DNA from: an uncultured Roseburia sp.
GTDB lineage: Bacteria; Bacillota; Clostridia; Lachnospirales; Lachnospiraceae
Direction: 5' to 3'
NCBI GenBank assembly: GCA_910584215.1
Contig: CAJTYI010000083.1
Span: 1-10,623 of the forward strand
Length of the DNA: 10,623 nucleotides
Made by a program: the position numbers and the translations under genes. Under the pieces are notes generated by a model that ran no database searches, had not been told where the DNA came from, and saw only the letters and a list, made by a program, of their open reading frames with translations. Shown one piece after another: positions 1 to 6,219 of this stretch (position 1 is the first letter of the stretch; every line of letters starts with the position of its first letter).

Positions 1-1545
1 GATGCATCTGATTACGGCACATATATCTGCCGCATCACGGTCAATGAAGTGGCTTATGATCTTGTCGCACAAATCATGGACAGCGATGCGGGCGTGCTCA
101 CGGTCAAGGCGGCGGGCAGTGCGACCGAGCGCAGAAATATTGCCTGTGCGGTGGGAGAGACGGCAGAGATTGGCGTTGTCGCATACTGCGCTTCCCACCC
201 ATTACGATATCAATGGCAGAGATGTGTTTCCTCCGCCGGCGACTATGAGCAGATCGAGGGCGCGGATGAAGCCGTCTATTGTTTCCCGATAGAGACGCAG
301 GATGCATACGGCGCGTACCGTTGCGAGGTGTACTGTGAAAAAGATGACACGATGCTCTATGCATACTACAATCTCATAGAGTCGGATGGCCGGGATGACC
401 CGTCGGATACGGAGAAGCCAGGTGATACGCAAAAGCCGGGTGATACGCAAAAGCCGGGTGATACGCAAAAGCCAGGTGATACGCAAAAGCCGTCGGACAC
501 CCAAAAGCCAGGTGATACGCAAAAGCCGTCAGACACCCAGAAGCCGGGTAATACGGAGAAGCCGTCAGATACGCAGCAGCCGGGTAATACAGAACACCCA
601 GGCGCATCAGATACAGAAAAACCATCGGATACGCAGCAGCCGGGAGGGCCGCAACAGCCGACCGACACACAACGGCCCACCGATGTGACAGATACACAAT
701 CCCCGTCTGACAGTCAGAGACCGGGAGCCGTGGAGGGTCCATCCGATTCGGCAAATTCCGAACAGCCGCCCGCGTCCGACAGTCAGACCCCGCCTGAAAC
801 TTCTCTGATACTGGCAACGGCCATTTATCTTCTGCCGAATAAGAGCCTGGTTAAAGGGACCTCGTGCCAATTGTCCGCGACATTAACGCCGTCCAATGCG
901 ACTGACCGGGTGAGCTATATATCAGGCGACCGCAAAATTGCGCAGGTAGATCAAACGGGCCGTGTAACGGCTGTTGCAGTGGGAACCACCAAGATTACGG
1001 CGCAGACGCAGAGCGGTAAAAAGGCCGTATGCACTGTCAAAGTGGTCAAGAAAGCAGCGAAAGCAACGCGGGTTAAACTAAACAAGCGCAAGGCGACATT
1101 GACAGCCGGAGGCGTGTTGCAGCTGAAAGCAACGCTCGCGCCTGTCGGCAGTACCGATGAGCTGAAGTGGAGCAGTTCCAACCGCAAAGTCGCATCGGTC
1201 GACAGCAATGGCGTTGTGATCGCCAAGAAAGCCGGCAAGGCGAAGATTAAAGTGAAGGCAAAGAGCGGCAAATCTGCCGTCTGCACGGTGACGGTAAAGC
1301 AGCCGGCCAAGTCGGTTCGCATAAATAAGAGCGCTGTGACCGTCAAGGTCGGAAAACATGTGCAATTGAAAGCAGTGATGAAGCCGGCCAAGTCGTCTGA
1401 ACGCCTCAAGTGGAGTTCGTCAGATAAAAAGATTGCGAGAGTAGATAACAAGGGTAGAGTGACAGGCGTGAAGAAAGGGAAAGCCACAGTCACAGTTAAG
1501 ACCACCAGCGGAAAGACGGCGAAGTGTAAGGTTACGGTAATATAG
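1..1545 (+). CDS. Ig-like/BIG2 repeat extracellular protein (5' end missing)
   Basis: The frame is open from base 1, so the N terminus lies outside the window; 514 residues are visible. Residues 1-17 end one Ig-like domain (Y-G-T-Y-I-C, the usual D-x-G-x-Y-x-C element). A second Ig-like unit follows at about 38-120 (W71 region, then D-A-Y-G-A-Y-R-C). Residues about 130-265 are a low-complexity Pro/Thr/Asp/Gln linker made of six-residue units. Three BIG2-type domains follow at about 272-350, 355-432 and 436-514, each with a T-A/K-G-x-x-x-Q-L-x-A/V start, a W/Y-S-S-S/G-D/N-x-K-I/V-A element and a final S-G-K-x-A-x-C-x-V-x-V strand. The chain ends with the last BIG2 strand, with no LPXTG or transmembrane anchor. 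BIG2 domains are known from adhesins and also from phage virion proteins, so surface adhesion or virion decoration are both possible. A GTG at 49 is internal and not the start. Whether the gene belongs to the host or the element is unclear. Confidence 0.85.
   Translation, partial: DASDYGTYICRITVNEVAYDLVAQIMDSDAGVLTVKAAGSATERRNIACAVGETAEIGVVAYCASHPLRYQWQRCVSSAGDYEQIEGADEAVYCFPIETQDAYGAYRCEVYCEKDDTMLYAYYNLIESDGRDDPSDTEKPGDTQKPGDTQKPGDTQKPGDTQKPSDTQKPGDTQKPSDTQKPGNTEKPSDTQQPGNTEHPGASDTEKPSDTQQPGGPQQPTDTQRPTDVTDTQSPSDSQRPGAVEGPSDSANSEQPPASDSQTPPETSLILATAIYLLPNKSLVKGTSCQLSATLTPSNATDRVSYISGDRKIAQVDQTGRVTAVAVGTTKITAQTQSGKKAVCTVKVVKKAAKATRVKLNKRKATLTAGGVLQLKATLAPVGSTDELKWSSSNRKVASVDSNGVVIAKKAGKAKIKVKAKSGKSAVCTVTVKQPAKSVRINKSAVTVKVGKHVQLKAVMKPAKSSERLKWSSSDKKIARVDNKGRVTGVKKGKATVTVKTTSGKTAKCKVTVI
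403..642 (+). repeat. 18-bp in-frame tandem repeats (hexapeptide linker)
   Basis: Thirteen 18-bp units run in register, broken only by a 6-bp insert at 601-606. The best-kept unit is ggtgatacgcaaaagccg, exact or nearly so at 421, 439, 457, 475 and 511. They encode the hexapeptide G/S-D/N-T-E/Q-K-P. Units become more diverged toward 583-642 and decay into a related Pro-rich linker up to about 800. Because the unit is a multiple of three, gain or loss of copies changes linker length without shifting frame. Confidence 0.95.
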
Positions 1546-1563
1546 ATAGGGGCAAATAAAAAG

Positions 1564-1599
1564 AAGCGGTGGTTTTGCACAGTCAAAACCACCGCTTTT
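1564..1599. terminator. Bidirectional Rho-independent terminator
   Basis: A perfect 14-bp stem pairs aagcggtggttttg (1564-1577) with caaaaccaccgctt (1584-1597) around a six-base loop. On the plus strand it ends in TTTT (1596-1599), 18 bases after the stop of the BIG2 protein. On the minus strand the stem is followed by cttctttttattt (from 1563 downward), which suits the leftward immunity genes ending at 1619. It insulates the two converging transcription units. Confidence 0.85.
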
Positions 1600-1618
1600 G
1601 CAGTACTATCATAGAATA

Positions 1619-2077
1619 TTATACCAATTCGAGCACGGCGACGGATGGTTCAAATATAATGCAGTAATGATCAAGCATCGTATAGGTGCCGTATTTACTT
1701 TTGTAATAGGATAAGGTGTCATTTAAAAATCCTACGGTTACACCAAGGTATTCCGCTGACTCGACGAGGCTTTGACAGTTATGCCTATAAGCCTCCACGA
1801 TCCCTGTGAGGCCTACCAGCCTGTTGTAGGCGAGAATCCTCCCGCGCCTCTCGAGCTTACGGTCGACCGTGTTTGCCTGGTCGAGAATCGTTCCAACGGC
1901 AGTATAATAATGACCGAGTTCTTCGGCGAGGACACACTTTTTCTGTGTCTCTGTCATATCTTGCTTGATGGCTATTTTATTGCCTTTGATGCGCCCTTTG
2001 TGTGCCCTCAAGGGCTTTTCTTTGGTGATAAGATTGTTCCCGTCGGCTTCCATTAATAATTCGTTGTAAGTAATCAA
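1619..2077 (-). CDS. immA: ImmA/IrrE-family metallopeptidase
   Basis: This 152-residue protein resembles the ImmA/IrrE family, which cleaves the cognate phage or ICE repressor to trigger induction. The core L-A-E-E-L-G-H-Y-Y-T lies at residues 50-59. It matches the zinc-binding HExxH helix except that the first position is Glu52 instead of His; Glu53 and His56 are kept. This E-E-L-G-H form is one I recall in phage members of the family, so it need not mean loss of activity. The length fits short phage ImmA proteins, which consist mainly of the peptidase domain. The start is TTG (2077-2075), chosen because a gaggag ribosome site lies seven bases upstream and no ATG fits as well; the first internal Met is residue 9. 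It follows the repressor gene in the same direction with a 62-base gap, so the two probably form one operon, and a strong terminator follows. The assignment is confident; the repressor as its substrate is inferred from context. Confidence 0.85.
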   Translation of the reverse strand: MITYNELLMEADGNNLITKEKPLRAHKGRIKGNKIAIKQDMTETQKKCVLAEELGHYYTAVGTILDQANTVDRKLERRGRILAYNRLVGLTGIVEAYRHNCQSLVESAEYLGVTVGFLNDTLSYYKSKYGTYTMLDHYCIIFEPSVAVLELV

Positions 2078-2084
2078 TCAATCG

Positions 2085-2090
2085 CTCCTC
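2085..2090 (-). promoter_or_regulatory. Ribosome binding site deciding a TTG start
   Basis: Read on the minus strand this is gaggag, seven bases before the TTG at 2077. It supports TTG as the true start of the ImmA-like gene. Confidence 0.7.
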
Positions 2091-2139
2091 TCCCCATTGT
2101 TTTATATAGTATAACAGATTATGTGTCCAATAAAACGGA

Positions 2140-2568
2140 CTAAAAATTTTCGTCATCCATAATGTCTTCGTCGAATTGACGGTCTTCCTCCGAGGCGCCG
2201 ATGATGGCGTGGGCCGCATTGACATAGGAGGTGTCTTCTTTCACATACTGTAAAAGGCCGGTAAGCTCTCCCACACGCTTGGTGGCCTCATGTTTGCCCA
2301 TATCGTTTAACATTTCGTAATATTCCATAATTAAAAGGGAGTCGTTTGCGGATTTGTCCGATTCCTCCTCCCAACCCATCAGGTACTTCTCAGTTGTTTG
2401 CAGGTACTTGGCGATGCGCGAAACGAAATTGGCGGGAAATTTTTCGATAGAGCCGTTTTCGTACCGAAATATTGTAGATCGGGAAACACCCAGATGTTCT
2501 GCGAGCATATCGGCACTGATGCCCAGTTGCTTTCTTCTTTCCTGAATTCTTTTACCGGTGACAGACAT
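2140..2568 (-). CDS. XRE-family (CI/ImmR-type) transcriptional repressor
   Basis: The 142-residue protein has an N-terminal HTH_3 domain. Residues 5-15 (G-K-R-I-Q-E-R-R-K-Q-L) form helix 1 and residues 17-38 the helix-turn-helix, with recognition helix V-S-R-S-T-I-F-R-Y-E followed by N-G. The C-terminal half (about 70-142) is helical and ends in a strongly acidic tail (D-E-D-I-M-D-D-E-N-F). No LexA/CI-type Ser-Lys autoprotease is seen, which suits inactivation by the neighbouring ImmA-like peptidase. The ATG at 2568 is preferred over the TTG at 2586 because a GGAAGGAG ribosome site (2584-2577) lies eight bases upstream and overlaps the TTG. It is divergent from the polymerase operon, and palindromic operators occupy the space between, so it probably represses that operon and its own promoter. 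The role as the master lysogeny repressor is inferred from family and position. Confidence 0.9.
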   Translation of the reverse strand: MSVTGKRIQERRKQLGISADMLAEHLGVSRSTIFRYENGSIEKFPANFVSRIAKYLQTTEKYLMGWEEESDKSANDSLLIMEYYEMLNDMGKHEATKRVGELTGLLQYVKEDTSYVNAAHAIIGASEEDRQFDEDIMDDENF

Positions 2569-2576
2569 ATTTAGCG

Positions 2577-2584
2577 CTCCTTCC
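2577..2584 (-). promoter_or_regulatory. Ribosome binding site of the repressor
   Basis: Read on the minus strand this is GGAAGGAG, eight bases before the ATG at 2568. It rules out the longer reading from TTG 2586, which would lie inside the site. Confidence 0.8.
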
Positions 2585-2700
2585 AAAGAATTATTCCTGG
2601 ACTATGCACGCGTTTGACGGCGCAGGGTGGGAAACAATTCTGATTGGCATATTAATTAGTTCAGGTTATCACAAAGACAAAATAGATTTTTGTTTTCTCT

Positions 2701-2729
2701 ACTATAGCATAGTTGATGCAAAAATGCAA
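2701..2729 (-). promoter_or_regulatory. Leftward repressor promoter (predicted)
   Basis: On the minus strand, TTGCAT (2729-2724) and TATAGT (2706-2701) are separated by exactly 17 bases, a fair sigma-A-type promoter. Transcription would start near 2694 and leave a leader of about 125 bases before the repressor ATG. The -35 hexamer overlaps the first palindromic operator (2717-2728), which suggests autoregulation. Confidence 0.6.
2717..2728. promoter_or_regulatory. Operator O1 (palindrome TGCA-N4-TGCA)
   Basis: The sequence tgcaaaaatgca is a 4+4+4 inverted repeat matching the core of the longer sites nearby. Its centre is 21 bp from that of O2, two helical turns, so bound repressor dimers would face the same side. 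It covers the -35 of the leftward promoter. Confidence 0.6.
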
Positions 2730-2736
2730 CATTGTT

Positions 2737-2750
2737 TCGCAAAAATGCGA
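2737..2750. promoter_or_regulatory. Operator O2 (perfect TCGCA-N4-TGCGA palindrome)
   Basis: The sequence tcgcaaaaatgcga is a perfect 5+4+5 inverted repeat and the best copy of the set. It ends eight bases before the rightward -35 box, so bound repressor would crowd RNA polymerase at that promoter. Confidence 0.7.
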
Positions 2751-2758
2751 TTTTTGTG

Positions 2759-2787
2759 TTGACATGTGAAATGATATGCGGTAATAT
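2759..2787 (+). promoter_or_regulatory. Strong rightward sigma-A promoter driving the polymerase operon
   Basis: A perfect TTGACA -35 (2759-2764) and a TAATAT -10 (2782-2787) are separated by exactly 17 bases. Transcription should start near 2794. The promoter lies between operators O2 (upstream) and O3 (from about +6), the arrangement expected of a lytic or excisive promoter shut by the divergent repressor. The first downstream gene is the polymerase-like protein. Confidence 0.85.
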
Positions 2788-2799
2788 AGACTTACAAAG

Positions 2800-2813
2800 T
2801 CGCAATAATGCTA
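2800..2813. promoter_or_regulatory. Operator O3 (imperfect TCGCA-N4-TGCTA)
   Basis: The sequence tcgcaataatgcta matches the O2 palindrome except for ATAA in the spacer and one changed base in the right arm. It sits just past the predicted start of the rightward transcript, where a bound repressor would block initiation or early elongation. Its centre is 22 bp from that of O4. Confidence 0.6.
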
Positions 2814-2821
2814 CAAACAAG

Positions 2822-2835
2822 GCGCAAAAATGCGA
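2822..2835. promoter_or_regulatory. Operator O4 (GCGCA-N4-TGCGA)
   Basis: The sequence gcgcaaaaatgcga has the same core as O2 with one changed outer base. It completes an array of four sites spaced 21, 63 and 22 bp centre to centre around the two promoters. Confidence 0.65.
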
Positions 2836-3013
2836 ATGCTATCTCTGGAAGTCACTGGTCTAGACGCTAAAGCAGTACGGTTTCCATCTTAGAAGAAAGG
2901 CAAAAAAGCATTGTAGTATCTTTCTTAAAAAGAAGAGTACAAAAATTATTGGGCGTTACTTCTTGGAAGAAAGTATAAAGGAATCATCAATCGGGAGAAG
3001 GGCAGGTTTTGCT
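2836..3013 (+). other. Leader of the polymerase operon, no gene recognised
   Basis: This stretch lies between the last operator and the chosen ATG at 3014. The polymerase frame is open back to a TTG at 2963 without a ribosome site. A weak inverted repeat (aagaaag at 2893-2899 and ctttctt at 2920-2926) has a 20-base loop and no U run, so it is not called a terminator. Nothing else is supported. Confidence 0.5.
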
Positions 3014-5878
3014 ATGAATCAGAAAAGAAATTGTATCTACATACCGACGATTGACGCCAAAGATATCTATCTGGCTAACTGTTTAAAAGAACAGGCGAAC
3101 AACAGGATGGGTTTTCAATTGCTCACAAAATCCGGCAGCGTCAGCTACAGGCGTTTTATCAGTACGCTTGATTTTAGTCTCGACAGTGAAAAAATAAGGG
3201 AGATCGCCGCCACGGTGTACGACAAAAAAGATGACTTTTCATTTTATGACGACGGCAAAGAGTATAGCGATAAGGTTATCAATGTCACCTTTCAGTACAG
3301 CAGCAGGACATTTAATAAAATGGAGAAAAATACTTATGTCAGGGAGGGCTATCTGCCCAATGATCTGGTATTTGAGGATAATATCTCCGTTGACGGCAAT
3401 ACGATCGTGGGTATTATCGTTTCGACTCCCACAAAGCACCGTACAGAGAGGCCGCTGCCGGACGGGTTTGATTTTGGGAAAGATGAAAATGGCGATGATG
3501 TTTATACGGTCGGCACACTCGACATCACCCGTTCCCGCAAAGACCTGCGCGATGATCTGTACGAGAACGGTTTCAAGTGTAATGGCTGTCATTATGTGAG
3601 GTTAAAGCGAACTGCAGGCTCTGCACGTGTGGGGAAGTGCCTGTTCGTGGAGGAGCGCATCTATCCGAAGCTGCATGAGTGGGAGCTGTGCGGTCTTCCG
3701 ATCGAGGAGGGGGACAACGTGGATCTGGCTGCGCTTGAATCGTATCTCTCCCTGTCGGCGAGCAGTGCCATCGACATACTGCACGTTGATCCGAAGAGCA
3801 TATTGATTATACCTGACTGTGAGAGCAGATTTTACGAGGATTCTGTCATCGTTGAGATGGACGATGATAAAAGGATTGCCGCCAGGGAAGGGCAGGCCGA
3901 GATCACCAATTCACTGTTTGACGGCCAGTCACTGATTGATCAAAGCGCCATGGGCAATTATGCGCACTGTGGCATGGTGCTGCTGCGCAACCGCTTTTTT
4001 AAATCATGTTGTTTTAACACCAATCTTGGGCAGTGGTTCCGGGATCATAATATCACGGAGTTATCTCAGCTCCATTGCGATGCGGTGACGCTTGCCGAAA
4101 AAATAGAGGATATTAAGCTTGTCACTACGCCGAGCAGTATTAAATATATGAAGTTTGCCTCACCGCAGCAGTGGCTTCATCATATTGATGCCGCGTTTAG
4201 TATTGTCAAATGCGATAAAAAGACACATTTCTTTGACGGCAGGATGGTACAGGCTCACTATCAGCTGCTCAATACCTTGCAGCTTTCACCGGAGGAAGTC
4301 AGCCGCCTGCTTAAGCCGTCGCTGCGCTATGTGAATTTGTTGAACACCGACTTGGACGTGCTCAAATATCATGTCAGGTGCAACGGATTTGATTCGCCGG
4401 ACGAGATTTCCAATGTGTTTATGAATAAGGCGGATATTATTTATACCATGATGAATGTATCAGATCTGTTTTACAAGACCAAGTATTTTTATGATTTTAA
4501 AAAGGAGACATGCAAAGCATATCTGAATAATCTCAAAAAAGGACATATTTTGATAAACGGCAATTATTCCGTATTGTTTGGCAATCCTTATGAGATGCTC
4601 TTACACACAATCGGACAGTTCGACAGTACTATGGGACAAACTTCACTCCCGCCTGGACATATCCATACGCACAGATATCCTTATGGGAAGAAATTGCTGG
4701 GATGTCGCAGCCCGCATATCTCGACGTCCAATGTGCTGATTTCCACCAATATGGAACATGCCTTAATCGACCGTTATTTCAATTTGACGGAGGAAATCGT
4801 TTGTCTCAATGCGGTCAATGAAAATATTCTCGAGCGGCTCAGCGGTGCCGACTATGATTCTGACCAGATGATTTTGACAGACAATGAGATATTAGTCGAC
4901 GCAGCCCTGAAAAATTATATGCTTTTTAAGGTGCCGGCTAATCGGGTAACGGCGAGAAAGTCGCAAAGGTCCTATACAAATGCGGACAAATCTGATCTGG
5001 ATTATCACACGAGTGAGAACAAGATAGGAGAGATTGTCAATCTTTCGCAGGAGCTAAACACGCTGATGTGGGACCGAATTAATAAATCCGGCGCAGATAA
5101 GAGCATTTGCTATGAGACAATCCGAGAGATCTATCACGATATCTGTATCCTCAATGTCTTAAGCTGTATCGAGATTGACAAGGCGAAGAAAGAGTTTGAT
5201 ATTTCATCAGGCAGGGAGCTTAGGGAGATCAAGGAGAGATGGGTGAGACGCACTGAGGATGATAAGGTAATGAAACCGGCGTTTCTTGGCTATATTGCAC
5301 AGACGAAAGGATATCAAAACACCGAGAAAAAACAGTATGATTACCATCAGACAACCATGGATTACCTGCTGAAAGAAATCAGGCAGTACCGTTCCCAAAA
5401 GACAAAGGCCAATGGATTTGTTCCACTCTCGGAATGTTTCCGGTTTCCTGACTTCCGCGTCAACTCGGTCAATAAAAAGCAGCTCTACAAAATCATTGAC
5501 ATGTGCGAGGCGACGGTAGCAGCGATCAATGCCGTGTGGGCTGCCGAGTATTATACGTTGGAGGAAAGGTATCTGCTTGCGCAGCAGTACCGCGACAATC
5601 TGGCAGAGGAAATCGAAAAAATGAAAATAAACAAGCACACGTTGTTTGTCCTGCTGACCTATACCGACAAGAAAAAGTATACACATATTGCAAAATTGCT
5701 GTTTTTTGTGCTTTTTCACTATAAGAACGAAATGCTTATTGAGATTATGTCTCGTTTAAATGAGACAAACTCGTACATCAAGGAAGAAAAGGAGGGTGAA
5801 TTAGATTTGTATGGAATAAAATTTACGCGCTGTACGAAGCAGGGGCTTCACTGTATAGGACCTGGGAAAGCGATGTGA
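3014..5878 (+). CDS. YonO/QDE-1-like single-chain RNA polymerase homologue
   Basis: This 954-residue protein has the hallmarks of the two-double-psi-barrel RNA polymerase superfamily. G-A-D-Y-D-S-D-Q-M (D613, D615 and D617) corresponds to the metal-binding DxDGD of RNAP beta' (N-A-D-F-D-G-D-Q-M), with Ser616 in place of Gly. About 45 residues upstream, C-R-S-P-H (564-568) matches the R-N-P/R-A-P element that precedes the catalytic loop. F-D-G-Q (302-305) and L-R-N-R-F-F-K-S with Lys330 look like the first barrel and its conserved Lys. I-D-K-A-K (721-725) resembles the D-F-x-K-T-G element after the active site in eukaryotic RdRps. The length is close to that of phage SPbeta YonO, a known single-chain DNA-dependent RNA polymerase. 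The N-terminal 290 residues and the C-terminal 200 are not recognised. ATG 3014 is chosen because G-rich Shine-Dalgarno-like bases precede it; TTG 2963 has none. The probable role is transcription of the element's later genes. Whether the template is DNA or RNA cannot be read here. Confidence 0.8.
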   Translation: MNQKRNCIYIPTIDAKDIYLANCLKEQANNRMGFQLLTKSGSVSYRRFISTLDFSLDSEKIREIAATVYDKKDDFSFYDDGKEYSDKVINVTFQYSSRTFNKMEKNTYVREGYLPNDLVFEDNISVDGNTIVGIIVSTPTKHRTERPLPDGFDFGKDENGDDVYTVGTLDITRSRKDLRDDLYENGFKCNGCHYVRLKRTAGSARVGKCLFVEERIYPKLHEWELCGLPIEEGDNVDLAALESYLSLSASSAIDILHVDPKSILIIPDCESRFYEDSVIVEMDDDKRIAAREGQAEITNSLFDGQSLIDQSAMGNYAHCGMVLLRNRFFKSCCFNTNLGQWFRDHNITELSQLHCDAVTLAEKIEDIKLVTTPSSIKYMKFASPQQWLHHIDAAFSIVKCDKKTHFFDGRMVQAHYQLLNTLQLSPEEVSRLLKPSLRYVNLLNTDLDVLKYHVRCNGFDSPDEISNVFMNKADIIYTMMNVSDLFYKTKYFYDFKKETCKAYLNNLKKGHILINGNYSVLFGNPYEMLLHTIGQFDSTMGQTSLPPGHIHTHRYPYGKKLLGCRSPHISTSNVLISTNMEHALIDRYFNLTEEIVCLNAVNENILERLSGADYDSDQMILTDNEILVDAALKNYMLFKVPANRVTARKSQRSYTNADKSDLDYHTSENKIGEIVNLSQELNTLMWDRINKSGADKSICYETIREIYHDICILNVLSCIEIDKAKKEFDISSGRELREIKERWVRRTEDDKVMKPAFLGYIAQTKGYQNTEKKQYDYHQTTMDYLLKEIRQYRSQKTKANGFVPLSECFRFPDFRVNSVNKKQLYKIIDMCEATVAAINAVWAAEYYTLEERYLLAQQYRDNLAEEIEKMKINKHTLFVLLTYTDKKKYTHIAKLLFFVLFHYKNEMLIEIMSRLNETNSYIKEEKEGELDLYGIKFTRCTKQGLHCIGPGKAM

Positions 5879-5916
5879 CTCGGGAGAATGAGAGAGGGGG
5901 AAAATTGATTGAATAA
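5800..5916 (+). CDS. Possible small overlapping ORF (38 aa)
   Basis: A second frame within the 3' end of the polymerase gene reads I-R-F-V-W-N-K-I-Y-A-L-Y-E-A-G and ends G-G-K-L-I-E with a stop at 5914-5916, overlapping the TTG start of the HU-like gene (5909) as translationally coupled genes do. Its composition looks more protein-like than the polymerase tail in the same bases (G-I-K-F-T-R-C to G-P-G-K-A-M). The weak point is the start: only ATT (5800) is available, four bases after AGGAGG (5790-5795). It could be a real small gene with a rare start, a frameshifted end of the polymerase, or chance. Function unknown. Confidence 0.25.
   Translation: MRFVWNKIYALYEAGASLYRTWESDVTRENERGGKLIE
5896..5911 (+). 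promoter_or_regulatory. Ribosome binding site and TTG start of the HU-like gene
   Basis: The G-rich tract at 5896-5900 lies eight bases before TTG 5909-5911, and the next in-frame Met is far inside the fold. TTG is therefore the likely start. Confidence 0.6.
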
Positions 5917-6202
5917 AAGAGAATTTGTCAGGGAGATTGCAAAAAGAAGCGGAGTCAGTGAATATGCGGTCAGTGAAATCTATAACGTATCCAGTGAATT
6001 GATTGCCGAAGCGCTGATACAAGAAGATCAAGTGGAATTGCCGAAACTCGGGGTGTTTGCACTTCACACGAAAATGGCAAAAAACCTTTTTGGAGGGCAA
6101 AAAGATAAAACAGGTCTGTGTATCTATCCGTCGTTTAGAATCTGTGACAGGTTAAAAGGACGCATCAAGGATGGGTGCAGGTATCAAAAATCATTTATTT
6201 GA
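5909..6202 (+). CDS. Divergent HU/IHF-family DNA-binding protein
   Basis: The 97-residue protein follows the HU fold end to end. M-N-K-R-E-F-V-R-E-I-A (1-11) matches the HU start M-N-K-x-E-L-V-x-x-I-A. Helix 2 covers about 18-38 and E-A-L-I-Q-E-D-Q-V-E-L fits the family A-L-x-x-G-D-x-V-x-L. L-G-V-F (47-50) replaces the usual G-F-G-T-F, and the end F-R-I-C-D-R-L-K matches F-x-x-G-x-x-L-K. The beta-arm (about 53-73) is unusual: the R-N-P tip with its intercalating Pro is replaced by N-L-F-G-G-Q-K-D-K-T-G, so DNA bending may differ from true HU. HU-family proteins act as dimers that bend DNA. The gene lies 30 bases after the polymerase stop and 17 bases before the next gene, so it is probably co-transcribed. 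A role as a template-shaping partner for the polymerase or in packaging DNA is inference. Confidence 0.8.
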   Translation: MNKREFVREIAKRSGVSEYAVSEIYNVSSELIAEALIQEDQVELPKLGVFALHTKMAKNLFGGQKDKTGLCIYPSFRICDRLKGRIKDGCRYQKSFI

Positions 6203-6219
6203 GGGAAGGAGGAAAGTGA

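Noticed and set aside
403..642. Repeat run considered as a CRISPR array
   Set aside because: Units are contiguous with no spacers and encode a regular hexapeptide in a long open frame.
951..1592. 213-codon minus-strand ORF opposite the BIG2 domains
   Set aside because: It is antisense to a clear domain-bearing gene, its translation is low in structure, and it lacks a ribosome site; its 5' end falls in the terminator.
1772..2056. Plus-strand ORF opposite the ImmA-like gene
   Set aside because: Shadow frame of a recognised gene, with no family resemblance.
2101..2139. Separate promoter for the ImmA-like gene
   Set aside because: A TTGGAC/TATATA pair with a 16-base gap exists on the minus strand but is weak in an AT-rich gap; co-transcription with the repressor explains expression.
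2836..2892. 18-codon leader ORF (M-L-S-L-E-V-T-G)
   Set aside because: The frame is open, but no ribosome site precedes the ATG, which directly abuts operator O4.
2963..3013. Longer polymerase start at TTG 2963
   Set aside because: No ribosome site precedes it, and the protein-like sequence begins at M-N-Q-K-R-N-C-I-Y-I-P from ATG 3014. It remains possible.
5207..5719. 170-codon minus-strand ORF inside the polymerase gene
   Set aside because: Antisense shadow of the polymerase C-terminal region; no promoter or ribosome site seen.
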